A DNA stretch of 7,334 bases, taken from NCBI GenBank assembly GCA_027353395.1, contig DAIEHU010000133.1, positions 1 through 7,334 of the forward strand, in the 5' to 3' direction. The notes beneath the pieces were generated by a model. It did no database searches and had not been told where the DNA came from. It saw only the letters and a list, made by a program, of their open reading frames with translations. This DNA comes from Desulfobacteraceae bacterium. GTDB lineage: Bacteria > Desulfobacterota > Desulfobacteria > Desulfobacterales > Desulfosalsimonadaceae. Made by a program: the position numbers and the translations under genes. Positions 1 to 5,414 of the stretch are shown here, piece after piece; positions within the stretch are counted from its first letter, which is position 1, and each line of letters begins with the position of its first letter.

Positions 1-894
1 GAAACCCTGGAAATCGCCATTAAGGCGGCGAAGCAGAGAGGGGAGGCGCTTGACCATGTGCTGCTGCATGGCCCCCCAGGACTCGGGAAAACAACACTTT
101 CCCACATTATCGCCAACGAGATGGGAACCAAACTCGTCCTCACCTCCGGACCGGCTCTTGAAAAGGGGGGGGATCTCATCGGCATGCTGACCCATCTGGA
201 AACCGGGGACGTGCTGTTTATCGATGAAATTCACCGGACACCCAGGGCTGTTGAAGAATTATTGTATCCGGCAATGGAAGATTTTTCCATTGATTTTATT
301 TTTGACAAAGGCGTTAATGCGCGCAGTCACAGGTTCCAGTTGAAGCCTTTTACGCTGGTGGGTGCCACCACCCGGGTGGGGCTGCTGTCTGCGCCATTGC
401 GGGACAGGTTCGGCCTTTTTCGCAGTCTGGATTTTTATACGATTGAAGACCTTGAAAAAATTGTTCACCGGTCGGCGGCCTTGCTGCATCTGGCCATCAC
501 GCCTGAAGGGGCGCTTGAGTTGGCCAAACGGTCACGAGGCACCCCCAGGATCATTAACCGGCTGCTCAAGCGGGTCCGTGACTATACCCAGGTGCGTGCG
601 GACGGCAATATCACCCGGACCACCGTGGAGCTGGCGTTACGGCTGGAAGGGGTGGATGATGCCGGGCTTACCCCTCTGGATCGGCGGTATATAGAGACCA
701 TTATCAATTATTATAACGGTGGGCCCGTGGGTATCGAAGCACTGGCCGCGACGCTTCAGGAAGAGACAGATACCCTTGTGGATGTGGTGGAGCCATTTTT
801 ACTGAAAACCGGGTTGATCATGAGAACATCCACTGGCAGAAAGGCCTCGGATACGGCTTATCTTCATCTCGGCTTGCGCCGGATGCAGCCATAA
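1..894 (+). CDS. ruvB: RuvB, Holliday junction branch-migration helicase (5' truncated by window edge)
   Basis: This is the ATPase motor of the RuvABC resolvasome. RuvB hexamer rings pump DNA through RuvA-bound Holliday junctions in recombination and repair. The frame is open from base 1 and shows 297 codons to TAA. E. coli RuvB has about 336 residues, so roughly 45 N-terminal residues lie upstream. Visible motifs, counted from the first codon, are Walker A GPPGLGKT (24-31), Walker B FIDEIH (73-78), sensor 1 GATTR (121-125), the arginine-finger region LRDRFG, sensor 2 GTPRI, and the C-terminal winged helix starting near MDR/LDRRY and ending in a GRKASDTAY segment. The Walker A lysine and Walker B aspartate are intact. 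ruvA and ruvC usually lie nearby and may be upstream. An eight-G run at 165-172 falls in the EKGGDL stretch without breaking the frame. A GTG at 58 is only an internal codon and not the start. Confidence 0.97.
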   Translation, partial: ETLEIAIKAAKQRGEALDHVLLHGPPGLGKTTLSHIIANEMGTKLVLTSGPALEKGGDLIGMLTHLETGDVLFIDEIHRTPRAVEELLYPAMEDFSIDFIFDKGVNARSHRFQLKPFTLVGATTRVGLLSAPLRDRFGLFRSLDFYTIEDLEKIVHRSAALLHLAITPEGALELAKRSRGTPRIINRLLKRVRDYTQVRADGNITRTTVELALRLEGVDDAGLTPLDRRYIETIINYYNGGPVGIEALAATLQEETDTLVDVVEPFLLKTGLIMRTSTGRKASDTAYLHLGLRRMQP

Positions 895-931
895 ATGCAT
901 TTTCCAGCTTAAAAAATATCACAGTTTTTTC

Positions 932-960
932 TTGACAATAAAATGATTTCTCCATAGTAA
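932..960 (+). promoter_or_regulatory. Candidate sigma-70 promoter for rplM-rpsI
   Basis: A perfect TTGACA (932-937) lies in the AT-rich gap between ruvB and rplM. The -10 element is weaker. TAGTAA (955-960, 17-bp spacer) or AGTAAT (956-961, 18-bp spacer) are the best candidates. Transcription would start near 967, giving a leader of only about 30 nt. The position before a ribosomal protein operon supports the call, but the imperfect -10 keeps confidence moderate. Confidence 0.55.
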
Positions 961-981
961 TCATAAATTAATTTTTTTGAT

Positions 982-986
982 GGGAG
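982..986 (+). promoter_or_regulatory. Ribosome binding site that fixes the GTG start of rplM
   Basis: GGGAG sits 9 nt before the GTG at 996. This supports GTG as the true start, and the encoded N-terminus matches the usual start of L13. No ATG in frame competes closely upstream. Confidence 0.75.
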
Positions 987-995
987 TGACAGACG

Positions 996-1442
996 GTGAA
1001 AAAATACACATATAGTGCCAAAAAGAGTGATATTGACAAGAAATGGCTGGTTGTCGACGCTGAAGGGATGGTTCTCGGGCGGCTTGCCAGCATGATCGCG
1101 GCGAGACTGCGAGGCAAACACAATCCATTGTTTACACCGCATGTGGATTGCGGTGATTTTGTGGTTGTCGTCAATGCGGATAAAGTCGTACTGACCGGTC
1201 GGAAACATCAGCAGAAGATTTATTACAGATACAGTGGCTATATCGGCGGGTTGAAAGAAATCACCGCTGGCAAATTGATGGAAAAGCGGCCTGAAGACCT
1301 GATCCGGTTTGCGGTCAAAGGCATGCTGCCGAAAAATACGCTGGGACGGTCCATGTTTAAAAAGTTGAAGGTATATGCCGGCGGCGCGCATCCACACGAA
1401 GCCCAGCAACCGAAGCCGCTTGATGTGAAGGCGCAAGCGTAA
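996..1442 (+). CDS. rplM: 50S ribosomal protein L13
   Basis: L13 is an early-assembling protein of the large ribosomal subunit that binds 23S rRNA. The gene encodes 148 residues, close to the 142 of E. coli L13. Recognisable stretches are KKWLVVDAEG with VLGRLAS (16-32), the LRGKH-x-P-x-FTPHVDCGD core (38-54), and the family signature near the C-terminus, VKGMLPKN then LGR-x-MFKKLKVYAG and HPH-x-AQQP (107-139). The start is GTG, supported by the GGGAG at 982-986. rpsI follows after 42 bp in the same direction, the standard bacterial pairing, so the two are very likely co-transcribed from the promoter near 932. The predicted leader is short, which leaves little room for the structured L13 autoregulatory leader described in gammaproteobacteria. 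Confidence 0.98.
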   Translation: MKKYTYSAKKSDIDKKWLVVDAEGMVLGRLASMIAARLRGKHNPLFTPHVDCGDFVVVVNADKVVLTGRKHQQKIYYRYSGYIGGLKEITAGKLMEKRPEDLIRFAVKGMLPKNTLGRSMFKKLKVYAGGAHPHEAQQPKPLDVKAQA

Positions 1443-1484
1443 AAAGCAATTTATTAATTAACGGATTGGAGCAAGGCGTTTATA

Positions 1485-1880
1485 ATGGGACAAGAAACGA
1501 CATATTATGCAACCGGCAAACGGAAAACCGCGATTGCCAGAACATGGCTGAAACCCGGTACGGGCGTTATTATTATCAACAATAAACCGATGGATGAATA
1601 TTTCAGGGTGGACGCTGCAAAACAGATTACAGCGCAGCCATTTGAATTGACCAATACGGTGGGTGCGTTTGATATTACAGTCAATGTTAAAGGCGGCGGC
1701 ACGGTTGGGCAGGCAGGGGCTGTCAGGCATGGTATTACCCAGGCGCTTTTTCAATTCAATCCGGAATTCCGGCATGTGCTGAAGCGGGCTGGATTCATAA
1801 AGCGGGATCCCCGGAAGAAAGAACGCAAAAAATACGGTCAAAAAGGGGCCAGGGCGAGGTTCCAGTTTTCCAAACGTTAA
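1485..1880 (+). CDS. rpsI: 30S ribosomal protein S9
   Basis: S9 is a protein of the small subunit head. Its C-terminal tail reaches the P-site tRNA anticodon. The 131-residue product matches the 130 of E. coli S9. It shows the N-terminal YYATGKRKTA-x-AR (7-19), the glycine-rich signature GGGTVGQAGAVRHGI (70-84), the basic stretch RDPRKKERKKYG (107-118), and the invariant C-terminal SKR with its terminal arginine. The ATG is preceded by AAGG (1473-1476, 8 nt away) and by GGAG (1468-1471) a little further off. It is the second gene of the rplM-rpsI operon. The hairpin at 1905-1944 ends the transcript. Confidence 0.98.
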   Translation: MGQETTYYATGKRKTAIARTWLKPGTGVIIINNKPMDEYFRVDAAKQITAQPFELTNTVGAFDITVNVKGGGTVGQAGAVRHGITQALFQFNPEFRHVLKRAGFIKRDPRKKERKKYGQKGARARFQFSKR

Positions 1881-1904
1881 AATTTATTGCGGTTTTTATT
1901 ATAT

Positions 1905-1944
1905 AAAAAAAGGGATCATGGCCTGCGCCATGTTCCCTTTTTTT
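1905..1944. terminator. Bidirectional rho-independent terminator between rpsI and the convergent diguanylate cyclase gene
   Basis: Arms 1912-1922 and 1927-1937 form an 11-position stem with one T:T mismatch (1916/1933) and a 4-nt loop (1923-1926). Seven T follow on the + strand (1938-1944) and seven A precede it (1905-1911), so the same hairpin has a U tract in either direction. It lies 25 bp after the rpsI stop and just past the stop of the - strand gene at 1950, as expected of a shared terminator. Confidence 0.9.
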
Positions 1945-1949
1945 ATGTG

Positions 1950-4073
1950 CTATGGATTCGCCAGAGGCATCTCCTGGCAGCATGTCCCTGAAATACATCG
2001 GTTGCGCCCCAGCCGTTTGGCCTCATACAGGGCGTTGTCGGCATCCCTGATAATCGCATCGGGGGTCAGCAGGTGTGAAGGAATCAGGGCGGAGACACCC
2101 AGGCTCAGCGTGACATAGGGTGATACAACAGACGCCTTGCTTGGAATTTTAAGCGCTTCAACGGCTGCGCGCGCTGATTCAGCCAGTTCAAGCGCACCTT
2201 GCAGGTCCGTATTGGGCATGATAACGGTGAATTCTTCCCCCCCATACCTGGCCACCACATCTGCCGATCGTTTGAATATTGTTTTCAAAATATTGGCGAT
2301 GGCGCTGAGACACTGGTCGCCGCTCTGGTGGCCATAGGCGTCATTGTATGATTTAAAACAGTCAAAATCGCACATGACGAGTGACAAGGGCAATCCTTCC
2401 CGTTTGAGGCGGTTCCACTCACCAGCCAGCCGTTCATTAAATTGCCGGCGGTTGGCCACCTGAGTCAATTCGTCCGTGGTGGATATCAGCCTTAGCCGTT
2501 CATGGGCTTGCTGAAGCGCGGCTTCATCCTTTTTCCGCTGGGTGATATCAAAGAAAGATACAATGCTGGTATTCTGATCCGGCGGGGTATAGGTTTTCAT
2601 AACAACGTATTTCATGTTTTTTGCCTTGTCGATCATCAGGCATTCATATTCTGTGGGCAGCGGCAACCCTTTCTTTTTTTGTTTAATTTGAAATCGGCGG
2701 ATTCGGAATAAATTTTTACGCTCGATAAATTCACTTAAGCGTTTTTTCCCGATAATTTCGTTCTTCTCATACTTGGTCATTTCGGTGAATTGCGTGTTCA
2801 CCATTGAAATACGCATGTTTTTTTCCACCAGGATGGTGGCGGTGCCGGTATTTTCAAACAGGTTCCGATATCCCTTTTCGCTTTGTGACAGGAGAGCGAA
2901 TGTTTCGCGCAGCTTTTTACCGGATTTCAGAAGCGCCGCCCTTGATCTTTTCTGGACCGTTACATCTTCAATGGTGGCCATGAGCCGTTCATGCCAGTGG
3001 GTAATATTGAAACGGATGATGACGTGTTTAATATTATTAAATCTATCCACCAGTTTGCATTCATATTCAGTGGGGGTGGTGCCGCCCATTTTCTTTCTCC
3101 GGGCGTGAAACCGCTTGATACGTTCCAGGTCATCCCGGTAAATAATATCCGACAGCCGTTTTCCGGCATATAATTCATTTCTGGAATATTGCGTCAGTTT
3201 TTCAAAACTGGCATTCACAAGTGAAATCCGCATGTCGTTTTCCAGCAAGACCATGGCGGCCGTGCTGTTGTCAAAAATATTTCTGTACCTGATCTCGCTT
3301 GTTTGCAGCGCCATCCCTAGTTGTTTTAATTTATAATTGTCGAGTTCAAGCCGGGTGGCCCGATTTTCATTCTCTTGCCGGATTCTGTCATTTTGTCTGC
3401 TCAAAACATACGTGTAAAAGATGAGAAAGGCGCACAGAGTCAAAAAAATAAGAGAAAGCGGTTCAAATCCAATCATCTGTATGCGAAGGAGATATACCAG
3501 GGGAGCGGCCACCGCCGCGATTTGCAGCAGGGCGCGAAACGACGCGAATCCATGCCGCATCCCGTTTCCAATAACGGCTATCACCACCAGCATTATCATG
3601 GGCGATGGATCAGCCGGGTCAATCAGCCATGCCAGAAGTGCGGCGGCGATGTCCACCTGATTGGCGAAACCAATACTGCTGCTTGAAAAGCCATGTTGTT
3701 TATTCCGGCGGTACGAATACATATGGTAGGCAAGAAACAGGGCGCACAAGACGATAACAACGGGAAGGGGCGTCAAAAGCGGCGGTTTCAGGTTGATAGC
3801 GAAGTAGAGGGCAAGCATCAACGGGAACCCGCATCGCGCTATCAATTGCAAATCCGGAGCTTTGTCCTTGATGGTGAACAGGCGGGCAGGGGCACGTTTT
3901 TTGGCGGATGGAAAAGAAATGCTGTCTAAATCCAGCAGAGCGTCTTCCTCCGCCAAATCCGCCGTTATACTGGCAATATCCAGGATCAGGGGAGGTTCCG
4001 GGTTATGTATGTGGGTCGGGTTCGGCATGATACGGGGTACGCCAGGTCCGGTTAAGGTTGGGTAGCTTTTCAT
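1950..4073 (-). CDS. Membrane-bound diguanylate cyclase: six-TM RpfC-like input region, PAS-PAS, GGDEF
   Basis: This 707-residue protein should make c-di-GMP from two GTP at the inner membrane. Residues 1-76 are soluble, proline-rich then acidic. Six hydrophobic segments follow (about 83-98, 103-120, 140-152, 158-170, 180-197, 205-224), then a charged helical linker (225-258). PAS1 is about 258-373 and PAS2 about 398-513; each ends in a D-V/I-T box and they resemble each other. The GGDEF domain (about 530-692) is intact: DELT at 534-537, metal-binding DFD (569-571), FKSYND, GH and GD (581-586), the active-site GGEEF (611-615), and an RSAD inhibitory I-site (602-605) five residues before it, so product feedback is expected. 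No EAL or HD-GYP domain is present. The TM region contains IGNGMRHG (168-175), which recalls the sensor of the DSF receptor RpfC. The ATG at 4073 has a poor ribosome site; ATG at 4028 (residue 16) is a possible alternative. The gene is transcribed divergently from the transporter operon. Confidence 0.95.
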   Translation of the reverse strand: MKSYPTLTGPGVPRIMPNPTHIHNPEPPLILDIASITADLAEEDALLDLDSISFPSAKKRAPARLFTIKDKAPDLQLIARCGFPLMLALYFAINLKPPLLTPLPVVIVLCALFLAYHMYSYRRNKQHGFSSSSIGFANQVDIAAALLAWLIDPADPSPMIMLVVIAVIGNGMRHGFASFRALLQIAAVAAPLVYLLRIQMIGFEPLSLIFLTLCAFLIFYTYVLSRQNDRIRQENENRATRLELDNYKLKQLGMALQTSEIRYRNIFDNSTAAMVLLENDMRISLVNASFEKLTQYSRNELYAGKRLSDIIYRDDLERIKRFHARRKKMGGTTPTEYECKLVDRFNNIKHVIIRFNITHWHERLMATIEDVTVQKRSRAALLKSGKKLRETFALLSQSEKGYRNLFENTGTATILVEKNMRISMVNTQFTEMTKYEKNEIIGKKRLSEFIERKNLFRIRRFQIKQKKKGLPLPTEYECLMIDKAKNMKYVVMKTYTPPDQNTSIVSFFDITQRKKDEAALQQAHERLRLISTTDELTQVANRRQFNERLAGEWNRLKREGLPLSLVMCDFDCFKSYNDAYGHQSGDQCLSAIANILKTIFKRSADVVARYGGEEFTVIMPNTDLQGALELAESARAAVEALKIPSKASVVSPYVTLSLGVSALIPSHLLTPDAIIRDADNALYEAKRLGRNRCISGTCCQEMPLANP

Positions 4074-4077
4074 TTTT

Positions 4078-4090
4078 CCGATAAAATCGG
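4078..4090 (-). promoter_or_regulatory. Small perfect hairpin just upstream of the diguanylate cyclase start
   Basis: On the - strand CCGAT, TTT, ATCGG forms a perfect 5-bp stem with a 3-nt loop that ends 4 nt before the ATG at 4073. The only purine-rich ribosome-binding candidate (CGGA) lies in and next to the second arm, so folding could hide it. The stem is short and its role is inferred only from position. Confidence 0.35.
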
Positions 4091-4225
4091 GCGCTTGTCA
4101 ATAAAAAGAATCATCGTTTATCGTTGCGTGGGACGATTGCGGCCATTTTAGGGTGAGAACGAGGAGCACCGTTTTCGCAAGGCGCAAGGTCCATCCCGGC
4201 GGCTTCGGATCCGCATAAACTGCGC

Positions 4226-4252
4226 TCTTATCCGAATTCATGCTTGATAAGA
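4226..4252. promoter_or_regulatory. 7-bp inverted repeat overlapping the transporter promoter; candidate operator
   Basis: TCTTATC (4226-4232) and GATAAGA (4246-4252) are perfect inverted copies separated by 13 bp. The right arm overlaps the candidate -35 element (4244-4249) of the yejB promoter. The roughly 20-bp distance between arm centres equals about two helical turns, which suits a dimeric regulator. The regulator is unknown and is not encoded in the window. Confidence 0.4.
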
Positions 4253-4270
4253 CAGATCTTCTCATATAAT
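4244..4270 (+). promoter_or_regulatory. Candidate sigma-70 promoter for the transporter operon
   Basis: A perfect TATAAT (4265-4270) lies 67 bp upstream of the yejB-like ATG. TTGATA (4244-4249) is a 5/6 match to the -35 element but gives a short 15-bp spacer, a feature of weak or activator-dependent promoters. The transcript would start near 4277 with a leader of about 60 nt. Confidence 0.5.
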
Positions 4271-4337
4271 TAAAAATCAGTCAGCATTGTGCTACAAATT
4301 CTTTCGGGTTGAAGAAACCATTTCTGAATGAGGGCTT

Positions 4338-5381
4338 ATGGAGCGCCTGGATTATTTTCTCAAGCGGCTGCTGCTGGTAATTCCGACGTTTATCGGAATT
4401 ACCATTTTGTGTTTTGTTCTGATTCAATTCGTCCCTGGCGGCCCGGTCGAACAGACCATCATGCAAATGAAGGGGCTCGGTGAAGGCGATGCCAGAGGCG
4501 GCGGCCCGGCCATGCAGACCATCAGCGAGAAACAGCGCAAGGAAATTGAAGCCTATTACGGATTTGACCGGCCGGTTTACGCGAGATACTGGCAATGGCT
4601 GGTTAAAGACCGGATCGGGATGAAGATGCCCTCCTATAAATTTCCCAATAAAACCGCATGGCAGTTAATCAAGGAAAGGTTCAACGTGTCGCTTATTTTT
4701 GGCCTGACCGGATTTTTGCTCTCCTATCTGGTCTGCATTCCGCTGGGAATTTTCAAGGCGCTACGACATAACAGCCTGTTTGATGTGGCTTCCAGCGTGG
4801 TGGTTTTTGTGGGATATGCGATACCGGCCTTTGCCTTTGGCATGGTCCTGAAAATGCTGTTTTGCGGGACGGTTGAAGGCATGTTGGATATATTCCCCAT
4901 CTCAGGCTTTTATTCCGAAGGTTTTCACGCCATGGCCGGCCTGGAAAAAATCAAGGATATTTTTATGCATATGTTTTTGCCGGTCTTGTGCTATGTGATC
5001 GGGAATTTCGCCATACTCACGCTATTGATGAAAAATTCGCTCATCGAGCAAATCAGCAGGGACTATATCCGGACGGTGATGGCCAAAGGCGGGAGTTTTT
5101 CCAGGGCGGTCTGGGGGCACGCATTCCGGAATGCCCTGATTCCCATCGCCACCGGCATGAGCGGCATCCTCACCGTCATGTTCGCCGGCTCCGTCATTAT
5201 CGAACAGGTGTTTGAAATTCCCGGTATGGGCCGGCTGAGTCTTGAGGCCATCGTGGGCCGGGATTATCCCGTATTTATGGGCATTCTGTCGCTGACATCA
5301 ATCTTGGGACTCTTGGGCAATATTTTTTCCGATTTTTTATATGTGCTTATTGATCCGAGAATCAATTTTCAGAAATCCTAA
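4338..5381 (+). CDS. yejB: YejB-type ABC transporter permease (peptide/oligopeptide importer)
   Basis: This is one of two inner-membrane permease subunits of a peptide-family (Opp/Dpp/Yej) importer. It has 347 residues; E. coli YejB has 364. The N-terminus is typical: a short basic lead, TM1 (about 11-31) and then FVPGGPVEQ (31-39), the YejB-style variant of the usual PGDP motif. A loop with GFDRPVYARYWQWL (75-88) follows. Further hydrophobic segments lie near 117-139, 150-176, 213-231, 270-290 and 312-337, six in all. The cytoplasmic coupling loop that docks the ATPase is DYIRTVMAKGG with HAFRNALIPI (242-270). The C-terminus DYPVFMG to LIDPRINF (309-344) is the family signature. The ATG is preceded at short spacing by GAGGG (4330-4334). 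The YejE-like partner begins 33 bp downstream. No yejA-type binding-protein gene precedes it, unlike E. coli yejABEF. A more general DppB label is the alternative. Confidence 0.9.
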   Translation: MERLDYFLKRLLLVIPTFIGITILCFVLIQFVPGGPVEQTIMQMKGLGEGDARGGGPAMQTISEKQRKEIEAYYGFDRPVYARYWQWLVKDRIGMKMPSYKFPNKTAWQLIKERFNVSLIFGLTGFLLSYLVCIPLGIFKALRHNSLFDVASSVVVFVGYAIPAFAFGMVLKMLFCGTVEGMLDIFPISGFYSEGFHAMAGLEKIKDIFMHMFLPVLCYVIGNFAILTLLMKNSLIEQISRDYIRTVMAKGGSFSRAVWGHAFRNALIPIATGMSGILTVMFAGSVIIEQVFEIPGMGRLSLEAIVGRDYPVFMGILSLTSILGLLGNIFSDFLYVLIDPRINFQKS

Positions 5382-5414
5382 CCGACTCATCCACCGTTAC
5401 CTGTTATTGCCGAA

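Noticed and set aside
362..694. + strand open frame inside ruvB in another frame
   Set aside because: It is a shadow of ruvB; its translation is rich in Trp, Pro and Gly and resembles no protein.
911..930. A6-N8-T6 symmetric stretch after ruvB, as a possible terminator
   Set aside because: The stem would be A:T pairs only, with an 8-nt loop and no GC core, too weak for a rho-independent terminator. It is better seen as AT-rich promoter-upstream DNA.
909..1436. Long - strand open frame opposite rplM
   Set aside because: It mirrors the conserved L13 gene on the other strand, has no ribosome site and no family resemblance.
3375..4065. Several + strand open frames opposite the start of the cyclase gene
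   Set aside because: They lie opposite a clear coding frame with recognisable domains, overlap each other and have no convincing starts.
4307..4319. GGTT-N5-AACC hairpin in the yejB leader
   Set aside because: A 4-bp stem is expected by chance and has no T tract or other support.
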